A DNA stretch of 64,000 nt. Source: Planomicrobium sp. YIM 101495 (GTDB taxonomy: Bacteria; Bacillota; Bacilli; Bacillales_A; Planococcaceae). The stretch is from contig NZ_WLZW01000001.1 of NCBI RefSeq assembly GCF_009707665.1, forward strand, positions 1,612,001-1,676,000. The letters run 5' to 3'. Both the position numbers and the translations under genes were made by a program. Position 1 is the stretch's first letter. The number at the start of each line of letters is the position of its first letter. Of this stretch, positions 15,824-24,117 are shown piece after piece. Under the pieces are notes generated by a model. That model ran no database searches, was not told the origin of the DNA, and saw nothing but the letters and a program-made list of their open reading frames with translations.

Positions 15824-17440
15824 CTAGATGCTCGTCAACGACTCCTGCAAATCCAGCAGGTCTTCGATCACGCAGTCCGCTTCGGCCAATTCCGCTTCCT
15901 GGGCGAAATGGAAACGGCAACCGACAGCGGTCAGGCCGTTCGCTTTGGCCGCGCGGATATCGGACAGCCGATCCCCGATGACAGCACCATCTGTAATGCC
16001 ATATTTCTTCACGATTTCTCCGATCAATACGCCTTTATCCAATGAATCGATCTGTTCGATGCTGAACGTCTCGGTTACCCATCGGTCAAGGTCGTACTGC
16101 TCGACAATCGCCGACAAATAAGCGGCCATTCCATTGCTTGCGATATAAATCGTGTGCCCTTCCGCTTTCAAGGAGGCGAACAGCTCCTCCACGTTCGGAT
16201 AAAGCGCACCCGTTCCACTTTGGATGTTGTGGATCAGCCGTTCATGGAATATTGCATTCACCTGCTCGCGCAAGTCCAGCGTGTGCTCCGGTAACAACGT
16301 TTCCCACACTGTCGGCAGCGGCACGCCCATGATCTCACGATAACGGTCGATCGGCGTCCTGCCCGTCCATTGCCCTTGTTCACGCAGCCAGTCGAATGTA
16401 TTTTCAAGCGACCGTTCCAAAATCAAGTCAGTCCGGAACAGTGTTCCGTCCATATCAAAGATGAACGAAGTCGCTCTGTCTTCCTTCTCTTGCGCATCGA
16501 ACAGCCCAGCCTCTGCCGGCTTCGCCAGCTTCACTTTGCGCGGTTCGACGAAGATATTCCGCTTATGCCAACGGAAATAAGACGCATGTTCAGGCGCCAC
16601 AGCAACTTTCGCATATTTACCTAATCCGTACTTCGCATAATCCGTTTCCGGAATACGGCTCGCGACGCGCAGACTTCCTGCACCCGTGAATGCGATCAAG
16701 CCGGACTGGAACAACGCTGCATGGTTCGCACACAGCAAGATGCCATTATACGGATCTAGTCGTTCCGCATCCGTGCTGTCTTTCCAAGGTTTCGCATAAG
16801 TCGTCGTCAACGCTTCTTCAAGCGCAAATCCACATAACGCACACTCATCTGCCCAAAGCGGCTGAAGGCTTTTCTCGAACTGCTCTCTTCCAAGGCGCAT
16901 CTTCGTCTTGATTTCCAGTTCCATCTCAGCAATCAGCGTCAACAATGGATTGTGCTTCGTTCTTTTGACGACTTCGATCGCCAGCTCTAATTGTTCGTCT
17001 TCCACCATAAAGACGTTCAAGCTGCTGATGAGTTCCAACAACCGAATGGCCAACTCTTCATTACACGGATACAAATAGCCCGAGTTGCCGTTCGCATCTT
17101 CCTGAAACGCCGAATATTTGACCGGCAAATAAGGCTGGATCGCCTTGAAATGATCCTTCACGAGCACAGGGAATTCCAATTCACGATAAGCCGTCTCCGC
17201 AACAAAGGCCGCATCTGGATGCCCTGGCACACGTCCTGTCCGGCACGCCTCCCGTAAGAGACTGACCGCCACGATGTATCCTCTGCTGTAATGGAAGACT
17301 AGATCGCCTCGTTCCAGCTCCTGCATGCGTCTCCATGAATGCGGCACCATCCCGGATTTATCGATCTGCGGTGTCCAAAGAATGCCAGCTTCCCGTTCTT
17401 CATGATACGTTTCTCCCTGCATAACGATAAAACTGTTCAT
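15824..17440 (-). CDS. PUA/EVE-like + HNH + HAD phosphatase fusion protein
   Basis: This 538-residue fusion starts at an ATG preceded by GGAGG. Residues 1-110 look like a PUA/EVE-type module (HSWRRMQELERGDLVFHYSRG). Residues 195-300 form an HNH_2-type nuclease domain with CALCG (200-204), PYNGILLCANHAALF (Asn232, His240) and the usual C-terminal RWHKRNIF. The first HNH histidine, normally in an AAHIKPW context, is Tyr215 (TTYAKPW), so cleavage may be lost or altered. Residues 325-538 are a complete HAD hydrolase: FDMDGT (Asp329, Asp331), IASNGM, a Lys in SLDKG and GDRLSD. Each half is known separately; I do not recall this fusion. Function is unknown; a nucleic-acid-sensing phosphatase is one possibility. 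Confidence 0.8.
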   Translation of the reverse strand: MNSFIVMQGETYHEEREAGILWTPQIDKSGMVPHSWRRMQELERGDLVFHYSRGYIVAVSLLREACRTGRVPGHPDAAFVAETAYRELEFPVLVKDHFKAIQPYLPVKYSAFQEDANGNSGYLYPCNEELAIRLLELISSLNVFMVEDEQLELAIEVVKRTKHNPLLTLIAEMELEIKTKMRLGREQFEKSLQPLWADECALCGFALEEALTTTYAKPWKDSTDAERLDPYNGILLCANHAALFQSGLIAFTGAGSLRVASRIPETDYAKYGLGKYAKVAVAPEHASYFRWHKRNIFVEPRKVKLAKPAEAGLFDAQEKEDRATSFIFDMDGTLFRTDLILERSLENTFDWLREQGQWTGRTPIDRYREIMGVPLPTVWETLLPEHTLDLREQVNAIFHERLIHNIQSGTGALYPNVEELFASLKAEGHTIYIASNGMAAYLSAIVEQYDLDRWVTETFSIEQIDSLDKGVLIGEIVKKYGITDGAVIGDRLSDIRAAKANGLTAVGCRFHFAQEAELAEADCVIEDLLDLQESLTSI

Positions 17441-17529
17441 GATTGCCTCCTAATTAGTCGTTACTTTGATTTCTTATCTTCTTTCAGTTTAACGCAAATC
17501 GGTCATTTGCGCCTGTTCTCCATCCAAAC

Positions 17530-17573
17530 AAAAAAGCGGTGTCAGAGACGTTCTTTTCGTCTGCGACATCGCC
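17530..17573 (-). terminator. Intrinsic terminator after the thioesterase gene
   Basis: GCGATGTC and GACACCGC arms with inner CAGACG/CGTCT pairing are followed by six T residues on the minus strand. Confidence 0.75.
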
Positions 17574-17600
17574 CAGTTTATTCCTTTGATTGATTGCCTA

Positions 17601-18017
17601 TCAGCTCCGAAACACCTTAAACGTCCCCGTCCCATGTGCCAGCTTCTTTCCGCCTTCTTCGAACAGCTCACCTTCAAGTATGACGGTACGGTATCCTTGC
17701 TGGAGGATGCGCGCGGTTGCGAAAACATCTCCGGTTCCGCTCGAAGCCAGATAATTGATATTCAAATTTATCGTTGCACATGTTGACTTCGTCGCAGCTT
17801 GTACCGCCATGCCGAATACTTGGTCGAGCATCGATGCGTGAATTCCGCCGTGCAGCGTCCCGTTGACGTTCATGAACTCCTCTTTGACAGATAGTTTCAG
17901 CAAGACCTTTTCCTCGCTGAACTCAAGCATTTTAAATCCCATATTCTTGAAGAACGGACTGTCCGTAAAACGCTTTTTAACCTCATCTAATGATGTTTCC
18001 AGATTTTTGACTTCCAT
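17601..18017 (-). CDS. PaaI family acyl-CoA thioesterase
   Basis: This 138-residue hot-dog-fold thioesterase hydrolyses an acyl-CoA to free acid and CoA. The PaaI-type signature NVNGTLHGGIHASMLDQVFG (helix with catalytic acid) is present, followed by NLNINYLASSGTGDVFATARI. ATG 18017 follows GGCGG by eight bases. The gene is separated from the acyl-CoA cluster by a terminator, but its function fits: it may recycle CoA trapped in dead-end intermediates. Confidence 0.85.
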   Translation of the reverse strand: MEVKNLETSLDEVKKRFTDSPFFKNMGFKMLEFSEEKVLLKLSVKEEFMNVNGTLHGGIHASMLDQVFGMAVQAATKSTCATINLNINYLASSGTGDVFATARILQQGYRTVILEGELFEEGGKKLAHGTGTFKVFRS

Positions 18018-18111
18018 ATCATCCACCGCCAATTCTTAATTTGTTCCTGCCAACTAGAACGCTGGAACATGATTACTGAACAGTATACCACTTCAAAATC
18101 AGCAATTGTCC

Positions 18112-18158
18112 ATAAAAATAAGGCTTCACCACTCGTCTTCCTCGAGCAGCAAAGCCTT
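18112..18158 (-). terminator. Terminator at the end of the acyl-CoA operon
   Basis: AAGGCTT and AAGCCTT outer arms with an inner CTCG/CGAG pairing are followed by ATTTTTA on the minus strand. Confidence 0.7.
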
Positions 18159-18169
18159 CCGTTACGTCA

Positions 18170-18979
18170 TCATTTAAAGAAATCCGGCATTTCACTGGCT
18201 TTCAGCGGAAACTTCGCCGGACGCTTCTCGATAAAGGACTGTATGCCCTCCTCTGCATCTTTGTTGCTTCCTGCCCAGTGGTAAAACTTCGATTCGATCA
18301 AGTGCGATGCTTCCGGATGATTTTCCCCGAGCATACGCCACATCAATTGACGCGCATAACGGCTGGAAGTCGCAGCTGTATTGTCCGCAATTTCCCGGGC
18401 AATTTCATACGCCTTCGCAAGTGGATCGTCCTCCACGTATTGTACAAGGCCGTTCGCAAGCGCTTCATCAGTCGGTATGTATCTGCCCGTCAGCGTCCAC
18501 TCCAATGCTTTCCCGATGCCGACAAGACGCGGCAAGAACCAACCAGAGCCTGCTTCAGGACCAACACCACGGCGGTTAAACACGAAGCCGATCTTCACAT
18601 CTTTCTTGATGATGCGGATATCCATCGGCAACGTCATCGTCAAACCAATTCCTACCGCTGGCCCGTTGATCGCCGCGATGATCGGCTTTTCAAGCTCATA
18701 CGTCCGAAGACTCGCCACACCACCGATGTCCCGGAAGTCCTCAGCCGACTTCTCGGTCGCAAAGGCATCTCCGCCCGTGGACAGGTCCATCCCTGCACAG
18801 AATGCACGGCCGCTCCCTGTTACGACAATAACGCGCACTTCATCATCAGCATTCACTTTCTTATAAAAGTCGATCAATTCCTCGTTCATCTTATACGTAT
18901 AGGCGTTCATCTGCTCCGGACGGTCAAGCGCCAACGTCAAAATGCCGTCCTTCAGATCGGTTTTAATCGTTTCGTACAA
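18170..18979 (-). CDS. Enoyl-CoA hydratase/isomerase (crotonase family)
   Basis: This 269-residue crotonase-fold enzyme has oxyanion-hole strands SGRAFCAGMDL (about 55-65) and INGPAVGIGLTMTLPMD, and a glutamate in GVGPEAGSGWFLPRLVG. This fits hydration or isomerisation of an enoyl-CoA in beta-oxidation; the second catalytic glutamate typical of classic hydratases is replaced by Gly/Ile-type residues near AVGIG, so isomerase-like chemistry is possible. The likely start is TTG 18979, which overlaps the end of the upstream nitronate monooxygenase gene by 17 bases, implying translational coupling. It is the last gene of the cluster. Confidence 0.85.
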   Translation of the reverse strand: MYETIKTDLKDGILTLALDRPEQMNAYTYKMNEELIDFYKKVNADDEVRVIVVTGSGRAFCAGMDLSTGGDAFATEKSAEDFRDIGGVASLRTYELEKPIIAAINGPAVGIGLTMTLPMDIRIIKKDVKIGFVFNRRGVGPEAGSGWFLPRLVGIGKALEWTLTGRYIPTDEALANGLVQYVEDDPLAKAYEIAREIADNTAATSSRYARQLMWRMLGENHPEASHLIESKFYHWAGSNKDAEEGIQSFIEKRPAKFPLKASEMPDFFK

Positions 18980-19865
18980 GCTCCTGCACCCCTTCCTCGT
19001 ACTCCTTGTTCAGGGCCTCGATGATCTCCTTCATCGTCTCTCGTTTCGTAATCGTCGTCACGCCTTGACCTGCCGACCATATATCACGCCAGGCCTTCAC
19101 ATCAACGAGGTGGGACAAATCGATTTCATCCTTTGGCTTCAATTCCTTCGGATCGATTCCTTGCTTGATGAGACTCGGAATGAGGATGTTGGCGTGTACA
19201 CCACTGAACGAATCCGTGTAAAGGACGTCTTCGATTGTCGATTCGATGACCATGTCCTTGTATTCTTCCGGCGCATTGCTTTCTTCCGCTGCCAAGAAAC
19301 GCGTTCCCATATAAGCATAATCAGCGCCCATCAAGCGCGCAGCCGCGATGTCTTGTCCTGTCGACAGCGAACCCGACAAAATGATCGTGCCATCGTAGAA
19401 CTCCTTAACGCCCGCGATGAATGCGAACGGATTCAACGTACCGCCGTGTCCGCCCGCTCCCGCACAAACAAGAATCAAGCCATCGACTCCACCTGCTGCC
19501 GCTTTTTTCGCATGGCGAACATTTGCCACGTCAGAATAGACGAGTCCACCGTACCCGTGAACGATTTCAATGACATCTGCCGGCGAACCGAGCGATGTGA
19601 TGACAATCGGCGGCTGATGCTTACGGATCAGCTCCAAGTCGTCATCGTAACGCTTGTTCGATCCACGGTGGGAAATCAAGTTGACCGCCCACGGCTTTTC
19701 GCCGAGCGCTTCCTTGATCTCCAGCAGCCACTCTGCACATTTCTCAACAGGACGTGCATTCAATAATGGAAAAGAACCGATTGCGCCTGCGTTACTTGCT
19801 TCAATGACCATCTGAGGCGTCGAGACGAGAAACATCGGTGCAACAATCACTGGCAATTTAAACAT
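18963..19865 (-). CDS. Nitronate monooxygenase family flavoprotein
   Basis: This FMN-dependent TIM-barrel enzyme of about 300 residues belongs to the nitronate monooxygenase/2-nitropropane dioxygenase family. Motifs are LPVIVAPMFLVSTP at the start, AGAGGHGGTLNPFAFI in the FMN/catalytic loop, LSGSLSTGQDIAAARLMGAD and AYMGTRFLAAEES. The genuine substrate in this setting is unclear; relatives inside acyl-CoA clusters are often mis-annotated and may act as enoyl reductases or detoxify nitronates. ATG 19865 overlaps the thiolase stop by 8 bases, and GGTGGTGA lies upstream. Confidence 0.85.
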   Translation of the reverse strand: MFKLPVIVAPMFLVSTPQMVIEASNAGAIGSFPLLNARPVEKCAEWLLEIKEALGEKPWAVNLISHRGSNKRYDDDLELIRKHQPPIVITSLGSPADVIEIVHGYGGLVYSDVANVRHAKKAAAGGVDGLILVCAGAGGHGGTLNPFAFIAGVKEFYDGTIILSGSLSTGQDIAAARLMGADYAYMGTRFLAAEESNAPEEYKDMVIESTIEDVLYTDSFSGVHANILIPSLIKQGIDPKELKPKDEIDLSHLVDVKAWRDIWSAGQGVTTITKRETMKEIIEALNKEYEEGVQELVRND

Positions 19866-21039
19866 GCTCAATCACCACCGCGATCCCTTGGCCTCCGCCG
19901 ATACAAAGGCTGGCGACCGCATACTTACCGCCGCGACGCTTCAGCTCATACGCAGCGGATAACAGAATACGTGCCCCACTCGCACCGACTGGATGCCCAA
20001 GCGCAATCGCACCACCGTTGACGTTCACTTTGTCACGATCGAGTCCAAGCTCTTTTTCCACCGCCAAATACTGCGCGGCAAAGGCTTCGTTGATTTCGAA
20101 CAGGTCGATATCATTGAGTGACAATTCCGCTTTTTGGAGCGCTTGCTTGATTGCTGGAACCGGACCGATCCCCATGATTGTCGGATCCACACCTGCGACA
20201 CCCCACGAAACGATGCGTGCGACTGGCTTCAGGCCGTGCTTCTCTACTGCCTGTTCACCTGCAACGACGACCGAAGCCGCCCCGTCGTTAATACCAGACG
20301 CGTTCCCTGCTGTCACTGTGCCATCCTTCTTGAACGACGGACGCAGCTTCGCCAAGCTTTCTTCACTCGCTTCGGGCTTGATGTGCTCATCTTTATCGAT
20401 GAGCTTCGAGCCTTTTCGCCCCTTCACTTCCACAGCGACAATCTCTTCAGCGAAAATACCGCTCTCCACCGCTTTCGCCGCACGCTGATTCGATTGCACA
20501 GCGAACGCGTCCTGCTCTTCACGCGAAATATCATGTTGCTCACTCAACTTCTCCGCCGTCATTCCCATGCCGCTTCCTGTATACTGATCCGTCAGCGTGG
20601 CAAGCAACATATCATCGAACTTCATATCGCCCATCTTCGAACCGCCAAAGCGTTGCTTGAAGTTCGCGTATGGCGCCATCGACATGTTCTCTGCCCCACC
20701 AGCAAGGACGATATCTGCCTCACCGAGTAAAATGTGCTGTGCCGCTGAGACGACCGACTGCGCACCTGAGCCGCAAAGGCGGTTCAATGTCAGCGCCGGC
20801 ACTTCTTTCGGCACACCCACGTGAAGCCCTATGTGGCGCGCTAAATAAGCCCCATTCACGCTCGATTGAATAACATTCCCGTAAATGACATGGTCCACGT
20901 CTTCCGGCTTCACCCCGGAACGATTCAACGCCTCCACCGCTGTCGCCGTCCCCAGTTCCGTTGCATCCGTTCCTGCAAACGCCCCTCCGAATCCGCCAAA
21001 GGCTGTCCGTGCACCATCGATCAAGTAAACATTTTGCAT
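19858..21039 (-). CDS. Thiolase (acetyl-CoA C-acyltransferase)
   Basis: This 393-residue thiolase cleaves 3-ketoacyl-CoA to acetyl-CoA and a shortened acyl-CoA, or runs the reverse condensation. The nucleophile is Cys89 in NRLCGSGAQ, the histidine lies in GGAIALGHPVGASGARI and the second cysteine (379) in SLCIGGGQG, so all three catalytic residues are intact. AAGGAG precedes the ATG. It is downstream of the TRAP genes and translationally coupled to the nitronate monooxygenase gene, within the acyl-CoA operon. Confidence 0.93.
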   Translation of the reverse strand: MQNVYLIDGARTAFGGFGGAFAGTDATELGTATAVEALNRSGVKPEDVDHVIYGNVIQSSVNGAYLARHIGLHVGVPKEVPALTLNRLCGSGAQSVVSAAQHILLGEADIVLAGGAENMSMAPYANFKQRFGGSKMGDMKFDDMLLATLTDQYTGSGMGMTAEKLSEQHDISREEQDAFAVQSNQRAAKAVESGIFAEEIVAVEVKGRKGSKLIDKDEHIKPEASEESLAKLRPSFKKDGTVTAGNASGINDGAASVVVAGEQAVEKHGLKPVARIVSWGVAGVDPTIMGIGPVPAIKQALQKAELSLNDIDLFEINEAFAAQYLAVEKELGLDRDKVNVNGGAIALGHPVGASGARILLSAAYELKRRGGKYAVASLCIGGGQGIAVVIEHV

Positions 21040-21073
21040 TTTATGATTCTCCTTTTCTTTTAAGAACTTCCGA

Positions 21074-21580
21074 TTAAATCCCCACTTCTTCTTGATGTTC
21101 TTCAGGTTTGTTAAAGAATCTTAGAAGTACTTCCAATACTACAAAGAAGAACCCTAGAGGAACAAAGAAATAAATCGGCCAAACACTGATTAGCTCTCCG
21201 GCTACTGGAATCGCCATCTTATTTTGAAAGCCAGAAACCGCGAAGAGTACACTGTAATACGTCAGCATTACAAAGACGATTAAATCGATGACAAGAATCA
21301 TCAGTCTATTCACATTCCGGAACCCTTTTGGTGCTTTCGCTACAATTTCCGATAATCTTGGTAAAACTCCAACCCAGTAAACATAGCCAAGTGCCGGGAA
21401 AACCGCGATAGGCATCAGGAAAAATTGAACGATTTCGTAAGTACCCGAAATCGGATTCCCGAAAATATTCCTCATGAACACATCAGCTACGATCACGAGC
21501 ATCATGAGAAGGATCGCAATTCCACTTATATACTTTCCAACATTTCTAAATATGCTGCTAATCTTTTCTATCGTTTTCAT
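21074..21580 (-). CDS. dctQ: TRAP transporter small permease (DctQ-type)
   Basis: This 168-residue membrane protein has four hydrophobic segments, the DctQ layout, with the typical MRNIFGNPISGTYEIVQFFLMP loop between the first two and a GVLPRLSEIVAKAP turn. It forms the small membrane subunit of a sodium- or proton-coupled TRAP carrier for an organic acid. It is co-transcribed with dctM (12-base gap) and dctP. These three genes are visibly more A+T-rich than the flanking enzyme genes, hinting at separate origin. Confidence 0.88.
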   Translation of the reverse strand: MKTIEKISSIFRNVGKYISGIAILLMMLVIVADVFMRNIFGNPISGTYEIVQFFLMPIAVFPALGYVYWVGVLPRLSEIVAKAPKGFRNVNRLMILVIDLIVFVMLTYYSVLFAVSGFQNKMAIPVAGELISVWPIYFFVPLGFFFVVLEVLLRFFNKPEEHQEEVGI

Positions 21581-21592
21581 TATCCACCTCTA

Positions 21593-22900
21593 TCATCTCA
21601 TCTGACTTGGTAACCATGTGACTATTTCAGGGAAAACAATCAATAGACCGATGACAACAATCGTTGCCACGACAGCAAACACCGTCGATGTCTTGAACAA
21701 TCGTTCAATCGGGATTCCCGTAACGCCTCCCACCGCATAAACACTGATTCCGACCGGTGGTGTAAGCATTCCGACTGTACATACGATCGTTAACATAATC
21801 CCGAACCAAACCGGATCCGCATCGATTGCTGTAACGATCGGCATAATGATCGGTACCGTCATCAAAATAACGGCAACACTCTCAATTAACATGAACAGGA
21901 AGAAGTAAAAGACCATGATTATGATAATCACGAGTACCGGAGAATCCATGATTGGCCCAAGCAAATCGATGATTTTTCGAGGAACAAGTGAAAGTGAAAT
22001 GAACTTCCCGAACAATGATGCACCGACAACGATGAACATTGCCATAACCGTGATCTTCGTTGTCTCGACCATCGAAGTCTTGAAGAAATTCAAGTTAATT
22101 TTCCCTAAAATTGTCGCCATGATCAATGCGATGAACGCACCGACTGCCCCAGCTTCTGTAGGAGAGAAAACCCCTAAGTAAATCCCACCGAAGATGGAGA
22201 TTCCCATTGCTCCACCAAGAATCGTCACGATGAAATAGCGTGAGATTGGTACATTGTCACTTACGTACTCTTGTGAAGCAGCTTTTAATTCTTTACTGTT
22301 GAATCTCAAATAAATGATCACGAGAACAGAGAAAACAAGCATTAGGAGAATTCCTGGAATAAGTGCAGCTGTAAATAACTCGCCAATCGAAATCTGAGCT
22401 ACCACTCCGTAAAGAATTAAGATAACACTAGGCGGGATAATTGCTGAAAGTGATCCTGCCGCAGCTGCAATTGTGCCAGCCAAATGATCCGGATATCCTC
22501 TCTTTTGTAGCTCAGGAACTGCAATTTGTCCGAGGGCTGCAGAAGTCGCTGTTCCAGAACCGGATACACCACCAAGTAAACCACCGAGCAAGATTGTCAT
22601 TACGCCGAGTGGACCTGGACGTCCTCTGGAGAGGGTGTACATTAAACTGTATAAATCCTTGACGATTCCGGCTTGCATAATGAATTGTGCCATTAAGATA
22701 TACAAAGGAATTGTCGTCAATGCGTAGCTAGCTGTTCGAGCAAAAGGTTCATTCTGTAAGAACCCGCTCAATAGATCCATTCCACCAATGAGGAAGATAC
22801 CTATCATCCCGATGGAAAACATTAATGAACTGATGTACTGGCCTACAATCAAGAAGTATAAAAATAGAACTAATGAAACAATGATGATTATATTTTCCAT
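21593..22900 (-). CDS. dctM: TRAP transporter large permease (DctM-type)
   Basis: This 435-residue membrane protein has about 12 helices and conserved DctM blocks: FGGLLGGVSGSGTATSAALG-like segment, AAAGSLSAIIPPSVILILYG and GMLTPPVGISVYAVGGV. It is the translocation subunit of the TRAP carrier. ATG 22900 follows a GGGGGG-rich site; the longer frame from 22951 would begin inside the upstream hairpin. The order on the minus strand is dctP, hairpin, dctM, dctQ. Confidence 0.9.
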   Translation of the reverse strand: MENIIIIVSLVLFLYFLIVGQYISSLMFSIGMIGIFLIGGMDLLSGFLQNEPFARTASYALTTIPLYILMAQFIMQAGIVKDLYSLMYTLSRGRPGPLGVMTILLGGLLGGVSGSGTATSAALGQIAVPELQKRGYPDHLAGTIAAAAGSLSAIIPPSVILILYGVVAQISIGELFTAALIPGILLMLVFSVLVIIYLRFNSKELKAASQEYVSDNVPISRYFIVTILGGAMGISIFGGIYLGVFSPTEAGAVGAFIALIMATILGKINLNFFKTSMVETTKITVMAMFIVVGASLFGKFISLSLVPRKIIDLLGPIMDSPVLVIIIIMVFYFFLFMLIESVAVILMTVPIIMPIVTAIDADPVWFGIMLTIVCTVGMLTPPVGISVYAVGGVTGIPIERLFKTSTVFAVVATIVVIGLLIVFPEIVTWLPSQMR

Positions 22901-22923
22901 TATCGGTCCCCCCTCTAACTTAT

Positions 22924-22952
22924 AAAAAAATGGGAGCTCTAGAGCTCCCATT
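22924..22952 (-). terminator. Intercistronic hairpin between dctP and dctM
   Basis: TGGGAGCTCTAGAGCTCCCA is a perfect 20-base palindrome followed by seven T residues on the minus strand. It has full terminator form inside an operon, so it probably allows more DctP than permease to be made. Confidence 0.75.
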
Positions 22953-22957
22953 ATAAA

Positions 22958-24085
22958 TTACTCAATATCCATAACCGCTTGAGGAAGGACCGCACCTGAT
23001 TCAACAAGCATATCTCTCCAAAGCAACGCCATTTCCTTACCACCTAGATCTTGAGAATCCAGGTTCTCAATCCAATCAATCCATGAAGAAACAACTGCAT
23101 CTTCCAATTTCTCATGAACCTCTGGTGATACATCATCAAAGTGAATGATTTGACCACCTTTTTCTTCGTTTGCTGCGATGTTTTCTTCCGTTTCGCCCAT
23201 TGTCAATTCAGCACCGTCAGCAGCAATTTCGATTGATCTTGTTTTGAATGCTTCCTGTGCTTCAGGAGATAGAGAATCCCAAGTTTCTTGCGTCATCGCC
23301 GTGTGACCGATGAAGTGTCCTAAGTTGACGCCAGTGATCGTGTGCTTGATTAATTCATCAAGTCCGAAAGCGATCCAGTCCGGAGCGTTGTAAATAATGC
23401 CGTCTAGAGCATTTCGGCTTAATGCATCGTATGCGTCAGAGATTGGCATAGACTGAGCAGTGATGCCAAGCTCGTCAGCTAGAATTTCGTGTACGCGTGA
23501 AGCAGTACGTACGCGAATTGCAGCTGAGAAGTCATCTACACTATCGAATTCTTGCTTAGTTGTTGAAAGAACATATGGCTCTGTCGCTGGATTTGCGAAT
23601 GCGACTAGCCCTTTATCAGCGAATTCCAATTCATAGTACGTTTTTCCATCTTTGATTTCGCGATCGCTTTCCATCATTTTTCTCATCGCTTCCGTTGCAA
23701 TTCCTGCATCGGACTCAAGAGTCGGGAGCATAACCACTTCTGTGTAAGGGAAACGCTGTGGGTCATAGGGTGGCATCAATGTTAAGGCAATATCCATCTG
23801 ACCAGAGTTGAGTGCATCCAATTCTCCACCGAGTGTGACAAGCTCGCCTGCAGTGAAAATATCGAACGTGGTTTGACCGTCTGAATCTTCTTCTACAGCT
23901 TTCGTTAATGGATCAAAGAATCCACGATGCCAGAAGTGCTTATCCGGGACTCCGGAAGACGCTCTTAAATTCATTGTCTCTCCAGCTTTTGCTGTCGGTT
24001 CATCTGAAGAACCCGTTTCTCCCCCACAAGCCCCAAGTACCAGTGCACTTGCCAACAATACAGACATCCATTTACCTTTTTTCAT
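22958..24085 (-). CDS. dctP: TRAP transporter solute-binding lipoprotein (DctP-type)
   Basis: This 375-residue extracytoplasmic receptor has a lipoprotein signal peptide ending in LGACGG (lipobox around residue 20) that anchors it to the membrane. The mature domain has DctP family features: SSGVPDKHFWHRGFFDPLTK, a GELVTLGGELDALNSGQMD block and an aromatic FVANPATEPYVL-like region. The arginine in AAIRVRTASRVHEI fits the carboxylate-binding residue of TRAP receptors, so an organic acid ligand is likely. AAGGAGG precedes the ATG. The gene follows the CoA ligase gene, suggesting uptake then CoA activation. Confidence 0.9.
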   Translation of the reverse strand: MKKGKWMSVLLASALVLGACGGETGSSDEPTAKAGETMNLRASSGVPDKHFWHRGFFDPLTKAVEEDSDGQTTFDIFTAGELVTLGGELDALNSGQMDIALTLMPPYDPQRFPYTEVVMLPTLESDAGIATEAMRKMMESDREIKDGKTYYELEFADKGLVAFANPATEPYVLSTTKQEFDSVDDFSAAIRVRTASRVHEILADELGITAQSMPISDAYDALSRNALDGIIYNAPDWIAFGLDELIKHTITGVNLGHFIGHTAMTQETWDSLSPEAQEAFKTRSIEIAADGAELTMGETEENIAANEEKGGQIIHFDDVSPEVHEKLEDAVVSSWIDWIENLDSQDLGGKEMALLWRDMLVESGAVLPQAVMDIE

Positions 24086-24117
24086 ATAAACCCTCCTTAG
24101 ATTTTATTTTAGTTTTT

